Assembly: GCF_019393635.1 (NCBI RefSeq)
Contig: NC_057866.1
Coordinates: forward strand, 277,334,874-277,398,873
DNA from: Dromiciops gliroides
Taxonomy: Eukaryota > Chordata > Mammalia > Microbiotheria > Microbiotheriidae
Reading direction: 5' to 3'
Length of the DNA: 64,000 nucleotides
Shown: positions 1 through 11,722 of the stretch, piece after piece
Layout of the letters: each line of letters starts with the position of its first letter
Numbering within the stretch: position 1 is the first letter of the stretch
Made by a program: the position numbers and the translations under genes
The notes under the pieces: model-generated
What the model was told of the DNA's origin: nothing
The model's input: the letters and a program-made list of their open reading frames with translations, nothing else
Databases searched by the model: none

Positions 1-104
1 AAAGTTCTTACTAGTAGTTTGGGGTTTTTCAAAATCTTTAAGAGTCTTCCACGTAAAAAAGAGAAAAATCTTTATTTAGTCTGAATGGTTCTTTGGTGGG
101 GTTT

Positions 105-185
105 AAAGAACCCCATTTCCTCCTCTGTAAAACAGGGGAGGGTAGTGTGACCTTGGTGACCCTGAAGGTCCCTGATAGCTCTATT
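105..185 (+). repeat. MIR-type SINE 3' part
   Basis: The segment reads as the end of an old MIR/CORE-SINE: a 'cctctgtaaaacaggg' stretch followed by 'gaccttggtgaccctgaaggtccc'. No tail or duplication remains. Bases 1-104 and 186-258 hold nothing I recognise. Confidence 0.5.
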
Positions 186-275
186 GAGACGATCCTATGG
201 GCTTCCGATTTTCCGAAGCAGCAGGATCTGCCACCTAGGAGGTGACGGGCACCAAAACCTGCTGGTTATTTTTAA

Positions 276-426
276 TTTTTATTATTTGCAGGGCAATGGG
301 GGGTTAAATGACTTACCCATGGTCACACAGCTTAGTAAGTGTCAAGTGTCTGAGACCAGATTTGATACTCAGGTCTTCCTGAATCCAAGGCCAATGCTTA
401 TCCACTGTGCCACTAGCTGCCCCTTT
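276..426 (-). mobile_element. tRNA-derived marsupial SINE (CATTGCCC type)
   Basis: Minus-strand copy with the T-rich end on the left and the 'ctagctgcccc' head on the right. Target duplications flank it at 259-275 and 427-443 with one mismatch. It carries the TTGACAC state of the older subfamily. It is a non-autonomous retroposon mobilised by LINE machinery, with no coding capacity. Confidence 0.85.
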
Positions 427-799
427 CTGCTGGCTATTTTTAACACTCAAAATGCCCCCAGGCTGAGCTGGCACCAGTCAGCTGTTGGGTTGAGAAAAGG
501 CAAATGAGAAAAAGCTTTCCTGGTGCCTGCAAGTGTTAATGCTCTCTGCCTCCTCAAGTTCCTGTGTGTGCATGTGCATATATCCTTGTGCTTCCCCCAG
601 TAAAACCTTAGCTTGTCTCCTTCTTGTCAGTGTCGCCACAGTAGTACCTGGAATACACCATGTGCTTCAGGAATGTTTGCTGAATTGAACCCCATTGAAC
701 GCTGGGCCACAGTATGCCCTTTGGGGCCAGAGAGACCTTTAGCTGCCCCCTTCCCAGTCCAGGACCAAGGGGGAGCCTTGAGCAGAGAACCTGGTCATT

Positions 800-1165
800 T
801 ACGGAGGCATAGAACCTCTGATTTGGAGGGAACCTCAGAGGTCACTGAATCCAAGAAGTGGGACTGGCCAGAGCAGTGGCCACAGCCTCAGATGAGCTCT
901 GCCACTCACTCTCTCTTTGTCTCTATCTCTGTCTCTGTCTTTGTCTTTCTGTCTCTGTCTCTGTTTCTTTCTCTGTGTGTCTCTGTCTCTGTTTCTCTCT
1001 CTGTGTTTCTGTCTCTCTCAGTGTCTCTGTCTCTGTCTCTCTCCCTCTCTCTCTCCCCCTTCTCACCGCCCCCCCCCCACCATGGGTCAGTCTTTTGTCC
1101 TCTGGCTCAGTTTCCTCCTCTGTCAGACCAGAGGGTTGCACTCATTGACCTCTAAGGTCCTGTGC
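800..1165 (+). repeat. MIR-type SINE split by a (CT)n tract
   Basis: A MIR-like body ('gagctctgccactcact') runs into a long TCTCTGTCTCTG tract at about 905-1078. It resumes as the MIR end 'ctcagtttcctcctctgtcag'. The microsatellite apparently expanded inside the old SINE. Open frames here only translate the CT repeat. Confidence 0.6.
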
Positions 1166-1366
1166 TAGTCCAGCTCAGGATCCCAAGGGGCGTTCACATG
1201 GTCACAACCCTTATCTTATGCCAGGGTCAATTAATGGCAAACAGCCCCCTCTGAGGATATCAGGAGACATCATGGGTTTCCCCATCCTTGTTCTAGATGA
1301 GACATGGAGCTGCTGGTGCAGATGATGTTCCAGGAAGCCTCTCCAGCTCTGTTCCAAATAGCTCCT

Positions 1367-1526
1367 GGGGCAGCTAGGTGGGGCAGTGGATAAAAGCGAC
1401 TGGCCTTGGATTCAGGAGGACCCTGAGTTCAAATCCAGCCTCAGACACTTGACACTTAATTAGCTGTGCGACCCTGGGCAAGTCACGTAACCCTCATTGC
1501 CCTGCATAACAAGCAAACAAAAAAAC
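1367..1526 (+). mobile_element. tRNA-derived marsupial SINE (CATTGCCC type)
   Basis: Full-length copy from 'ggggcagctaggtgg' to 'cctcattgccctgca' with an A-rich tail interrupted by C. It has the GGATAAAA/GATTCAGG/TTGACAC states of the older subfamily. No clean target duplication was found. Confidence 0.85.
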
Positions 1527-2659
1527 AGATAGCAGCCGATTCCTGAGAGGTCCAAAGGGCTAAGACCAGGTAGGTGGGCATCAATCCAGTAGTACCAAGG
1601 GAGCTGGAGCCTGTTCCAAAGGCGCTGATGTCTACCATGAGCAATCTCTACCTTCAAACCCACCCTCCTCAAGTGGGCCATGATAAGGACAGACATGGGG
1701 CTGGTAGAACTCCTCCGCTGTCAAGGGCTGGACTCAGCAGAGCCATCAGTCATTTGAGCTCCCCCTACTCCTTCGGGGACAAACCTGTTCTGAGCAGCCT
1801 CAACCAGCTCCTTTCCACTCAAATGTGGTGTGATTCTGTGATAGACCAACATGCCAAACAGCAGTGAAAGGAAGAGGACACTGAGGCTGGGATGAGTAGG
1901 TGGTGAAGTTCCCCAAGGTTAGTTTCTGTAGCTCAGAAGGTAGCAGAGAAGAGCTGGAGGTTCCTTTGAGAGCCCGGCCTGTGACCCTTAGCTCGAAGCT
2001 CCTCTGCCAGGGCGCCCAGGCCTGCAGTATAGGGTTCCCCCACTGCACCCACATTCTCTTGTTCACTCTCAGCCTTCACCCGGGGTTAGTCAGGAGGGTG
2101 GTCTGCAGGGGGGCTTTGGAAGGCTTGGCGTAGGGGGAAACTGGGGGAGCCACAGAGGGTTTTGATGGTTGTGAGGATCCAATGAATAATGTTTGTAAAG
2201 TACTTAAATGCAGTGCCTTCGACATAGTAGGGTGCATAATAAATGCTCATTGCCTCCTTGCTTCCCTCCCTTCCTTCTTCAACTAGGTGGGGGACTAGAT
2301 GGGGTGTATGGGGTGTTCAGGGAGGACTAGAACCTCTGAGGTGAGGGTACTGCGTCCGTTTCAGGATTGCTCATCCATCTTTTGGCATCCACCTGCATTC
2401 AACTCTCACCTGGGGTTCCAAGAAGCCATGGCATGTTTGGTGGGGTACCCCGGTAAACCATCTCAGCAGATGGGCTAAACCAGTTTGAGGGCAACTTGAC
2501 AGGCCTCAGACCCATTGGTGAGTCAGGGGTATGTCTACCCCCTGCATGTGAAGACTTCCCTTGCAGAATGGGTGGATGAAAACTTGTTCCAACAGCATGA
2601 AGACTGCCGAAGCAGGTGCTGGAGTAAAGAGCTTGGTCAGACATGAAAGACACCAAAGT
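1527..2659. other. Intergenic stretch with one SINE tail
   Basis: No convincing gene. About 2165-2265 (+) looks like a MAR1/MIR 3' end ('aatgtttgtaaagtactt' then 'ataataaatgctc'). Short open frames are uninterrupted by chance and show no family motif. Confidence 0.5.
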
Positions 2660-2855
2660 CATCTTCTGCTTCCTGGGTCATGGAAAGTCGTCTTGACTTT
2701 TGTCCTGCCACTGGATTTCGGTGACTCTGGATAAGAGTGAGGCTGATGATTTTAGGCAACTCTGCCTCACTTAAATTCATTCACACACAAGTCAACATCT
2801 TGATATCCTTGGTCCTTTTCAGAAACAAAGGATGAAGAACAACAGGGGCCTGAAC
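2660..2855 (+). repeat. SINE 3' module (TGCCACTGGA type)
   Basis: Contains 'cctgccactggatttcgg', 'aagagtgaggctgatgatt', 'ctgcctcacttaaattca' and 'ggtccttttcagaa'. The same ordered blocks occur at 26466-26650 (+) and, inverted, at 56655-56790. This marks a dispersed family whose 3' end differs from the common SINE. The family name is not certain to me. Confidence 0.6.
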
Positions 2856-3476
2856 CCTCTCTCCCCTAACCCCATCAGGGGTATTCATTCTTTTCATCTC
2901 TGTGCTGATTCTACCACTACACAACTCCATATTGGAAAGCTGGGTTTTCCCTGGCTACATTGATGCTCTGTACCTGCTGCTACACGGAAACTCTGAGGGT
3001 CCTAAGGGTAGCCCTTGTGGGCTGCTATTTCTGCCAACACTGTAACTGACATTCCCCCCACCAGTGTATGTCCCACTGTAAATCAACCACTAATAATGCT
3101 CAATGTTAGCCCAAAATATACATAAATGCAAAGTAATCACATAACATTTACATCACATTCTCAGTGATCAAATGAACCACAGCAGTGTACACAGGCATGT
3201 GGGGAGAGTGGGGTGCATATGTACATTCCCAAAGCACACCCAAGGGAAGCATGTGCCAGGGCAGCTCACAGCTCTGGAAGTGGTGACTCCAGGTGTCTTC
3301 CTGTCTCAGGAACATTCTGTCTATAAAACTCCTTGATCACATAAAGTCTATGGGAGTGAACAGTCATGGCTAAACTGAGCTGCCCCACACTGTTCCAGGC
3401 TCCCACCTCACAAGTATGATAGCATCTCAGCAGGACGGGCTGGCCTGCTTCTCTGATGCTCTGCTGGTGATTTCTA
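2856..3476. other. Intergenic, nothing recognised
   Basis: Moderately AT-rich sequence without coding signal or a repeat family I can name. A decayed LTR or other old repeat is possible. Confidence 0.4.
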
Positions 3477-3626
3477 TTTTTTTTTTTTTTGTGAGACAAT
3501 TGGGTTTAAGTGACTTGCCCTACGGTCACACAGCTAGTAAGTGTTAAGTGTCTGAGGCTGGATTTGAATTCAGGTCCCTCCTGACTTCAGGGCCGTGCTC
3601 TATCCACTGCACCACCTAGCTGCCCC
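3477..3626 (-). mobile_element. tRNA-derived marsupial SINE (AATTGCCTCAC type)
   Basis: Minus-strand copy: T tract, then 'gtgagacaattggg' and 'gtaagtgttaagtgtctg', ending in 'cacctagctgcccc'. It has the TTAACAC state of the younger subfamily. It lies directly beside the next SINE. Confidence 0.85.
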
Positions 3627-3640
3627 AACCCTCTATTCTT

Positions 3641-3663
3641 GTGGTGTTGTTGTTTCTTTTCTT

Positions 3664-3694
<31 letters not shown>

Positions 3695-3832
3695 GCAGGG
3701 CAATGGGGGTTAAGTGATTTGCCCATGGTCACATCAGCTAGTAACGTCAAGTGTCAGAGGCCAGATTTGAACTCAGGTACTCCTGAATCCAGGGCCAGTG
3801 CTTTATCCACTGCACCACCTAGCTGCTCCAAT
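3641..3832 (-). mobile_element. tRNA-derived marsupial SINE (CATTGCCC type)
   Basis: Minus-strand copy with a long CT-rich tail remnant (about 3650-3695). A 12-bp duplication 'ccctctattctt' flanks it at 3629-3640 and 3833-3844, so it inserted just beyond the head of the neighbouring SINE. Confidence 0.9.
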
Positions 3833-3984
3833 CCCTCTATTCTTACATACTGGTCATTTCTCTTCCTACCTGAACCATGCCAAAAATCACCTTGTATGAC
3901 ATAACGCGCATCGCGCACACACACAAGCACACATGTATACATGGACTTATAGGGAAGGTGCTGATAAGTGTTTAACAACCTGGG

Positions 3985-4175
3985 CTCTCAGGAAAAAAAT
4001 GTACACAGGACACTTAAATTTTATCTGCATATTAACATTTTTGTAGCACTTTTGTAAGTCTAGACTATCAGCAAAACTATAAATCATACCCTGATTTTTT
4101 AGTCTTTTCCAATTTCCAACTATAAATGCTCACACTGAAAAATTTAACAGCTCTTCCAAGTTAATTCAAGTTGGC
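3985..4175 (+). repeat. Dispersed repeat, member 1 of a pair
   Basis: Shares ordered blocks with 15010-15215: 'aagtctaga', a 'ccctgattttt'-like block, 'tataaatgctc', then 'gaaaaatttaacag'. The TATAAA-like box makes an LTR origin conceivable, but no retroviral coding sequence adjoins it. A short GATA/GACA microsatellite follows at about 4172-4202. Confidence 0.4.
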
Positions 4176-4364
4176 TCCTAGATAGATAGATAGACAGACA
4201 GAGACATGATGATTGATTGATAGATCATAGCTATTATCTATTTATTAAAATAAGGTATATTTTTCAATTTTATTTATCTATTATCTGTTTATTTAGTTAT
4301 CTTTCTCCTGCAGTCTCCTGTATGTAAATATACCATATCTGCTTGATGTCAAGAAAAGCTTCCT

Positions 4365-4457
4365 GGGGGCAGCGAGGTGGCTCAGCAGATAGAGTACTGG
4401 CTCTGGAGTCAGGAGGACCTGAGTTCAAATCCAGCCTCAGACATTTGACACTAGACA
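4365..4457 (+). mobile_element. SINE fragment, 3'-truncated
   Basis: Starts as a normal copy ('gggggcagcgaggtggctcag') and runs through 'gagttcaaatccagcctcag', but stops after 'catttgacact'. The tRNA-derived half is present and the tail is lost. Confidence 0.75.
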
Positions 4458-4814
4458 TTTGGACTGTGACCCTGAAGGGGTGCTGTGGAAAGTAAAGTCC
4501 TCCAGGGCAGGGACTCTCTCACTGTTGCATGTGTGCCCAGCAAAGTACAAAGGCTTGCTGATTGTCTTATGGCACAAGCAATTGGGGGAATGTGGTACAG
4601 GAATGTAAAAGACTATTGTGGCACCATTCTTCTGGTTTGTTTTGCTTGAGTGCACTCATTTGTTACAATGGATGATTCTGTTGGGAAGCAGGTGAATCAT
4701 AATAGCATGAGATCATAACAATGAAACCTTAATTGGAAAGGGGCTGCGGTATTTTTTTAGAAAAGGAAGGAAGGAAGAAGAAATAAAACTTTTTATGGAG
4801 AGGCATTTTTGGAG

Positions 4815-5010
4815 AGAAGAAATGTGGCATAGTGGACAGATTGCTGCACTTAAATTCAGGAAGGCTGTTCCCAATCCCACTTCTGAAACTAGGTAGCTGG
4901 TGACCCTGTACAAATCACCTAACCTTCCTGAGCCTTAGTTTCCTTATCTGTGAAATGGGCATATTAGATTAGATGACCTCTGTGGTCCCTTCTAGCTCCA
5001 AATTGATGCT
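4815..5010 (+). repeat. MIR-type SINE
   Basis: Shows the MIR order: 'gtggcatagtggacag', 'tgaccctgtacaaatcacct', 'cttagtttccttatctgtga', then 'gatgacctctgtggtccctt'. Old and diverged, with no tail. Confidence 0.65.
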
Positions 5011-6589
5011 CCTCTGATATTTAATGTATTTTATTGCACTATAAGAAACAATAAGGTTGAGGCATCCAAACAGGAAGACTTGTATGGACTGATGCAGGGT
5101 GAGTGAAGAAGAGAAGCATACAGATGGTGACTATGGCTCTGTAAGTGATGACAACACTTTGGACAGTGCTGCCTCTGCAAACTTGGAGCCTGCTACCCAC
5201 TTTTGCTAAAATGAAGATGTGCATTTTTGGATACAGATACTATGGAGATTTGCTTGCTTGACCATACATGTGTGCTCTGAGAGTTTTCATTGTTCATTTG
5301 GAGTGGGCAGTAGGAGGGAGAGAATAATCAGTGTTTGTTTAATTGGAAAAATAACAACATAACACCTATAAAACCAAAGAGGAGCAATTAAGTCAAACTC
5401 AGACTCAGCACATCTGACAGCCTGTGGAACCTCTGTAGCCATCAATCCTACTGGCTCTCTATTGGGAGTTGGGAAATCTCTACATGAGGTGGTTCACCAC
5501 TGGCCTCTGAGGCCTCTTTGAGCTCGGACCTCTGACTCTCTGACCTATGATCTCCTTGTCCTTCATCCTCGGTTGGCTATTTTAGCTTATGTCCTAAGCC
5601 TAATTCCAGCAAGGTCTCTTTCCTTGAGCCACTTCGTGCTTTGAAATGCTTAAGAAACTCTCCTTATGGAAATGAGGGCTGATACATCCAGCCAGTATTT
5701 TCATTTCTTGAGTATTTCTTTTTGTCTACTGTAACTACAACTACAGCCCCTTTTTGAGAAATTAATAGAAGAAATGTTTGTATGAAGTCTGTTTTAACTG
5801 TATTTTTGTGTTCTTCTCAGGCTAAAGAATTAGTACCCCTTTTTTTGAGGATTTAAAAAAAATTAGTACTTTTATTTAAGGCATAGGTATTTGTAGCCTT
5901 CCATATCTGATTATCAAAAGTGAAAAAACCTCCAAGAATGCAGGGAATTTACCTCAGGTTGAATCTGCAGATCATTGCAAGTGCCCGCTTTAGTGTGGTT
6001 TTTTGTCAGTGGTATTTTAGAACCATATTTTGTTTTGCTCAGTGGACCATCTGATAGAAACCCAAGCCTGAAACATTGCTCCCTGTAATGCAACCTTTGT
6101 TCTTGGATGGTTGCTCAGAGGACATCGTAGTGCAGATGACCGACTCCGGAAGCAGTTAAGCAATGCTGACCCAGAGCTCACAGGCTCAGTGAGGTCTTTT
6201 TCAACTTGGTTTTGGGAAGCTGTAAGAGGAAAAAGGCCAAAGCAGCATCCATTCTTGGTGCCATACAAGGCAAGTGTGGTGAGCAGGCTTGAGTAGTGCC
6301 TCTCCTTTCTGGATGCCTGTTCCCCCGCCTCCTTCCATCATGCCACTGGCAGCAGGCCACTGCTGCAGGACGCTGAAACTGGAGCTGATGGGTTTCTAGA
6401 TCCTGGACCCCCACTGAGGGGCTCCTGGCTGCTAACCAAGGGTGGTTTACCTGGAGTTTAGGTCCTGCTCCTCTCTGAGGTATCTGGCCCAGAAGGTTCA
6501 ATTCGTGGCTTTGTATGTGCGTGTGTGTGTGGTACCTCTCATCTTCTACTGCTCCCTAGCTTTCAGCAGCCCCATATCCAATCAGTTGC
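5011..6589. other. Intergenic, nothing recognised
   Basis: No reading frame with a recognisable domain and no repeat family I can name. The frame at 6111-6296 lacks any motif. Confidence 0.45.
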
Positions 6590-6880
6590 CAGGCACTGTC
6601 CAATCTACCCTTGCAGCGTCTCTGGAATAGGTCCCTTCTCTGCTCTGACACTCCCGGTGCAAAAGCTCCCACGCCTGGATTATTTCGATAGCTGCAGGGT
6701 GGTCTCACCTAGGTAGCTGCCTGCCTCATGTCTCTCCCCGCCCGAGCCATCCTCTATTCAGCTTTGAACTTGGTTTTCGTTATACTTAGGTCTGACCATG
6801 GCATCTCCCCTCCTCTCCCTTCAATAAACTCCAGCTGCTCCTGTTACCCACCAGGATCAAATACAAAGGCCCCAGGGTTG

Positions 6881-7757
6881 CCTTTTTTTTTAATTAATAA
6901 AGTATTTATTTTTTCCATTACATGTAAAGATAGTTTCTCAACTTTTGTTTATACAAGCTTTCCAATTTCAGATTTTCTCCCTCCCTCTCTTCCCTCCCCC
7001 CTCCCCTAGACAGCAGGTAATCTGATATGGGTTATATATATATATATAATAACATTAAACATATTTCTTCATTAGTCATGTTATAAGAGAAAATCAGAGC
7101 AATGACAAAAAACCTCAAAAATAGAAAAACATCAGCACCAAAAACAAAGAAATAGTATGGTTCATTCAGCATCTACTCCACAGTTCTTTTTTTCCCCTTG
7201 GATTTGGAGATCCTCTTCTATCATGAGTTCCCTGGAACTCTTCTTTTTTTTTTTGTGGGGCAATGGGGGTTAAGTGACTTGCCCAGGGGTCACACAGCTA
7301 GTAAGTGCCAAGTGTCTTGAGGCCGGATTTGAACTCAGGTACTCCTAAATCCAGGGCTGATGCTTTATCCACTGCACCAACCAGCTGCCCCCCCCCGCCC
7401 CCCCCCCCAACTCTTCTATACCATTGCATTGTGAGCAGAATATAGTCCATCACAGTAGAGCAACCTCAATGTTGATGATACCTGTGTACAATGTTCTTCT
7501 GGTTCTGTTCATCTCACTCCTCATCAGACAACGCAAGACCCTCCAGGTTTTCTCTAACTCCTCCTGCTCATCATTTCTTACAGCACAATAGTATTCCATT
7601 GTATTTATATACCACAACTTGTCCAGCCATTCCCCAATAGATGGGCATCCCCTCAACTTCCAATTCCTTGCCACCACATAAAGAGAAGCTATAAATATTT
7701 TTGTACATATGGGTCTCTTTCCCCCTTTCCATGATTTCTTTGGGCAAAAGACCTGGG
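6881..7757 (-). mobile_element. L1 3' end, 5'-truncated, inserted in L2
   Basis: The minus strand encodes the C-terminal end of L1 ORF2 at 7450-7677 (motifs CPSIGEWLDKLWY and TMEYYCAVRNDE) followed by the 3' UTR and A-rich end near 6881. The flanks 'gggttgcctttt' (about 6877) and 'gggctgcctttt' (about 7755) look like a diverged target duplication. It is split by a SINE at 7245-7408. Non-functional. Confidence 0.8.
7245..7408 (-). mobile_element. tRNA-derived SINE inside L1
   Basis: Minus-strand copy flanked by a 9-bp duplication 'aactcttct' (7236-7244 and 7409-7417). Its head end has expanded into a C-rich run at 7388-7408. Confidence 0.85.
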
Positions 7758-7776
7758 CTGCCTTTTAAAGTCCTTC

Positions 7777-7959
7777 TTAGGGGCAGCTAGTGCGCAGTGG
7801 ATAAGCCACTGCCCTGGATTCAGGAGGACCTGAGTTCAAATTTGACCTCAGACACTTGACATTTACTAGCTGTGTGACTCTGGGCAAGTTACTTAACCCC
7901 ATTGCTCTGCAAAAAAACAAAAACAACAAACAAAACATAACCAAAATAAATAAATAAAT
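7777..7959 (+). mobile_element. tRNA-derived SINE inside L2
   Basis: Full-length older-subfamily copy ending in (AAAT)n. The 10-bp duplication 'aaagtccttc' lies at 7767-7776 and 7960-7969. L2 sequence continues on both sides. Confidence 0.9.
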
Positions 7960-8405
7960 AAAGTCCTTCCTAACCTAGCCCCCTTGTCCCTTCCCAGGTT
8001 TCTTACACCGTATTCCCCCCCATGCACTCTTCACTTGTTGACACCTGCCTCCCATGCTGCTCCAAGCACAAGGGAGCTCCACCTACTGATGCTGGGCTTT
8101 TCTCTGGCCATCCCCCATCCCTGGAAGGCTCTCCTCATTCCCACTCCCTGTGTCCCTGCACTCTTTCCCATTTCAGCTAAAGTCCCACCTTCTGCAGGAA
8201 GCCTTGCCAGTCTCCCTTAATCTTAGAGCCTTCCCTCCCACTTCATCCTGCTCATGTCTAATTGTACTTTGCTGTTGTTGTTGGAATTTGCCTCCTTCAG
8301 TGGTGGGTCCCCTGAGAGTAGGGATTGGGTCTTGTTGTTACAATTTTTTGTTGTTGCCTTTCCCTAGTATCCCCAGCACTTAGCACAATGCCTGGCACAT
8401 AGCCG

Positions 8406-10117
8406 TCGCTCAGTAAGCTCAGAGCAGCGCTTAGTAGGCACATAGCCACGCTTAGTAGGCTCAGAGCAGGCTTGTTTGGCTTGGCCTATTTGGATTTCCC
8501 ATAACCAAGGAAAGCGCTACTGTCACCAGGGCTCTAGGGCAAACACAAGGTTCCCATAAACAGGAGAACAGATGAGGCATATTCCACCACTTAGATACCT
8601 TAGACTGAAATGTTGACCAGCTCTTGGGCCAAACAAACCCGAGCCCAGCTAGGCTAATCCACCCGAGGGGACCATTTGGAGGCAGCCTCCCCCCCCCCCC
8701 CCCCCCCCCCCGCCAGCCTCCAGTGCAGTGATGAGGGGGATCCGGAGGCTGCCTCACCTGAGGGCCCCTCCCGGAGCACTCCCCTTGTCCTCCTTTACTC
8801 CCGTGACAAGAACTCTGAAGGACATTATTAGTTGCAGAACACCCCTAGCATGGTCGTCCTCCAGTGCTTGCAGACCTCTGAAAAAGGGGAACCCTCCTGA
8901 GCCGTCCATGCACTTTGGGATAGTTCTCACTGTCGGCAACCTTTCCCGACCGTTCAGCCTTAATGTATCTGATCAGTTGACAACGAAAGAGGGTCTACAC
9001 AAGCCCAAGGACAGCTGAGGAGAAGACCAGGGATTGCTGATGACCACACAGGGCGGACCTGTGACTTAGGCTAGGCTCCTTGGTGAGTCAGCCCCAGGTG
9101 CGTCTGAGGTTCTGCCCCCTCCAAGGGCAGCTGTCACACACTACTGAGTGGCCTAGCTGTCTGTGCCGGTGCCCCTTCTCAAAGGCTCAATGTGATGGGA
9201 CTTCGGATCGCCCCCAGCACCTAGAACATGTTGCCGATGTTTGTTGAATGAGTGAGTTGAACCGGTTTTCTGTCAGCATTTTGACTTTTGAAGGCACATT
9301 AAGTCACCCAAACAGGACCAGCAGCTCTGACAAGGTGAATTCTTCGCCCGTGGCCCGCTCACTCCCTGACAAGAAAAAACAGAGCAACTAGCGTGCCGGA
9401 TCTTGTTTTGTTTTTTAAAACCGAGTCTGGAACAAAGCTGCCCAGTATTCGAGCCGTGGGCGGGACGTAAGGGAACCAGGAAAAGTTGAAGTGACTCCTT
9501 CCCAGAGCAGATCAGGAGGAGCCCCAAGAAGGGGTTTGGTCGTGTCTGACCCCGCTGCCTCTTTGAGGATGGCAGAACTGGGCATTTATGGGAAACAAGC
9601 CCCACGGAGCCGGCAGGCCTGGGAATGGGATGGCTTCGGGGGCTGTCTGAGCGGGAAGGCAACACCGTGAGCTACCTCCCGAGCAGGACTGAGAACGGTT
9701 CTGGGAGCCGAGGCAGGCTGAGTGCCCACGAGCCAGAGCCAGGGCCAAGCTGGCAGAAAGAGGAAAAACAGGCACGAGGCCAAGTCATCTGGGCACAAGA
9801 GCCTAGGAGTGATTAACGAGGGGTGGCCGACTCACGGGAACTCAGGTCCCTGGCCAACCACGCCCACGTGGCAGAGAGGGGTTGCCATCCCAAGACTAAG
9901 CCCAGAGTCCATCTGTGAACCCTGCCCCAGGACCTCCTCAGATCTCCTTCCAGTGTCTCTTTCCAGGGCAGGCTTAGTATTAACTTAATCTAATTGTGTG
10001 CAATTGACGGGAAGGGTCAAAAAATGTTTTGAGGGTCAGACTTTGAATCCTGCGTAATTTACGACTTGTGTGACCTTGACTAAGTGATTTCCCCCGAGCA
10101 TTAGTCACCTTAGATTT
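8406..10117. other. Intergenic, with a poly-C run and a MIR fragment
   Basis: Contains an uninterrupted run of 23 C at 8689-8711 and a MIR-like piece at about 10020-10102 ('tgtgaccttgactaagtgat'), cut by the SINE that follows. About 9270-9990 is fairly GC-rich with overlapping frames on both strands, but none shows a domain. Confidence 0.5.
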
Positions 10118-10278
10118 TTATGTTATTATTATATTTTTTTTTGGCGGGGCTAATGAGGGTTAAGTGACTTGCTCAGGGTCACACAGCTAGTAAGTGTCAA
10201 GTGTCTGAGGCTAGATCTGAACTCAGTCACTCCTGAATCCAGGACCAGTGTTTATCCACTGTGCCACCTAGTTGCCCC
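10118..10278 (-). mobile_element. tRNA-derived marsupial SINE (older type)
   Basis: Minus-strand copy with a perfect 15-bp duplication 'agtcaccttagattt' at 10103-10117 and 10279-10293. It inserted into a MIR fragment. Confidence 0.92.
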
Positions 10279-10293
10279 AGTCACCTTAGATTT

Positions 10294-11149
10294 AAAAGAG
10301 ATGGATTGGAGAGTCTCTCAGGTCTTCTCTCTGAACCTTCATCATGGGCCAGCCAGCGAACACTATTCATTAACCAGATGTGCTGAAGGCTGGATGTCTA
10401 GTTCATGCCTCTGGCTATGTAACCAGTTGTTACTCAAACATTCAGGGGGCCAGGATGGTCTAATCTTTCAGGAGCAAATGAAAATGGATCTCAGTGATGG
10501 GAAAACCTGTGTGCCCTCCACAACATGCCAACTCCCCAGAAAAGCTGCCCCAAGGTCAAGGCGCTCTGCATTCACCAAACACTCAAAAACATAACTAAAG
10601 TGCTCCGTGCAGAGGACAAGTTAGTTCTAAACAAAAGACATTTAATCAAACATCATAGCAAATACAGCAAAAAAAACCCCAAAGCATGCATATTCCCCCA
10701 TGGGGTCAACATACCTTCAATAAAGAAAGGTAAGCATGCTCGAGCACGCATGCATGCGCACACACACAAAGAGAAATATGCAACCAGAGAACATGCATGG
10801 AAGACAAACATGCAATGAACATCTGTGATCAGAGAATACATATGAAGATGCACACCAGAAACCCATGTGGGCAGGGAACACATATGGAGGCCAGAGCACA
10901 TAGGTAAGAAACATATGTGACCATAATGCACCCACATCCCAAACACCCAGGCTTGTGACACTACAGGGCTGTGGCATCTTTCAGTGGTGGCATCATGGGA
11001 CTCTGCCAGGGGACCCTTCCAATTCTAAATCTAGGAGCCTGCATGTCTCTTCTCCATTGAGGGCCACACCTCCAATCGACATTGCATTGTCTCTTGCTTC
11101 TCTCTTGGCCTCTTGATCACCAAATTGCTCTCTGATATAATGCTCTGAC
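10294..11149. other. Intergenic, nothing recognised
   Basis: Holds a purine/CA-rich stretch (about 10670-10930) with recurring 'acatatg' and 'acatgca' words and a short (CA)n at about 10757. No coding domain. Confidence 0.4.
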
Positions 11150-11160
11150 CTACCACTCTT

Positions 11161-11711
11161 TTAAAAAATTATTTTTTTATTATTTATTTTAGTTTTCACA
11201 TTTTTTTAGATAAGATTTCCAATTTCCAATTTTGCTCCCTCCCTCATTCCCTCCCCTCCCCTAGACAGCAGGTAATCTGATATAGGATATATATAATATA
11301 TAATATTATATATAGATTATAATATATATAAACATAAAACATTAAACATATTTCTGCACTAGTCATGCTATAAGAGAAGAATCAGAGCAAAAAGGAAAAA
11401 ACCTCAAAAAAGAAAAACAACAGCACCAAAACCAAAAGAAATAGTATGGTCCAATCAGCATCCATATTCCACAGTTCCTTTTTTTTTTTTTTCTGGATTT
11501 GGAAAGCCTTTTCCATCATGAGTCCTTTGGAACTTTCTTGTACCCAATTGGATTGGTGAGAAGAATCTAGTCTATCACATTGATCAACACACAACGCTGA
11601 TGATACTGTCTATAATGTTCTTCTGGTTCTGCTCATCTCACTCATCATCAGTTCATGCAAGTCCTTCCAGGTTTCTCTGAACTCCTCCTGCTCATTGTTT
11701 CTTACACTGAG
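11161..11711 (-). mobile_element. L1 3' end, 5'-truncated
   Basis: Minus-strand L1 3' UTR and a decayed ORF2 end. An 11-bp duplication 'ctaccactctt' flanks it at 11150-11160 and 11712-11722. It has the same layout as the L1 at 6881-7757, including the TA-rich stretch near the A-rich end and the 'gagcaggaggagtt' block read on the minus strand. Confidence 0.85.
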
Positions 11712-11722
11712 CTACCACTCTT

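Larger units (their letters stand above)
6590..8405 (+). mobile_element. L2 LINE 3' part, split by later insertions
   Basis: L2 blocks occur in order: 'attatttcgatagctgcag', 'catcctctattcagctttg', 'aaactccagctgctcctg', 'atcaaatacaaaggc' up to about 6870. They continue at about 7760-7776 and 7970-8405 with 'agctaaagtcccaccttctg', 'caggaagccttgcc' and the end 'agcacaatgcctggcacata'. The interruption is an L1 with its own SINE, plus a second SINE. The reading frame is dead. A short imperfect duplication of the tail ('agtaggcacatagcc') extends to about 8470. Confidence 0.7.

Noticed and set aside
613..1155. 180-residue frame rich in Ser/Leu/Val
   Set aside because: Translation of the CT simple repeat; frames in all phases stay open.
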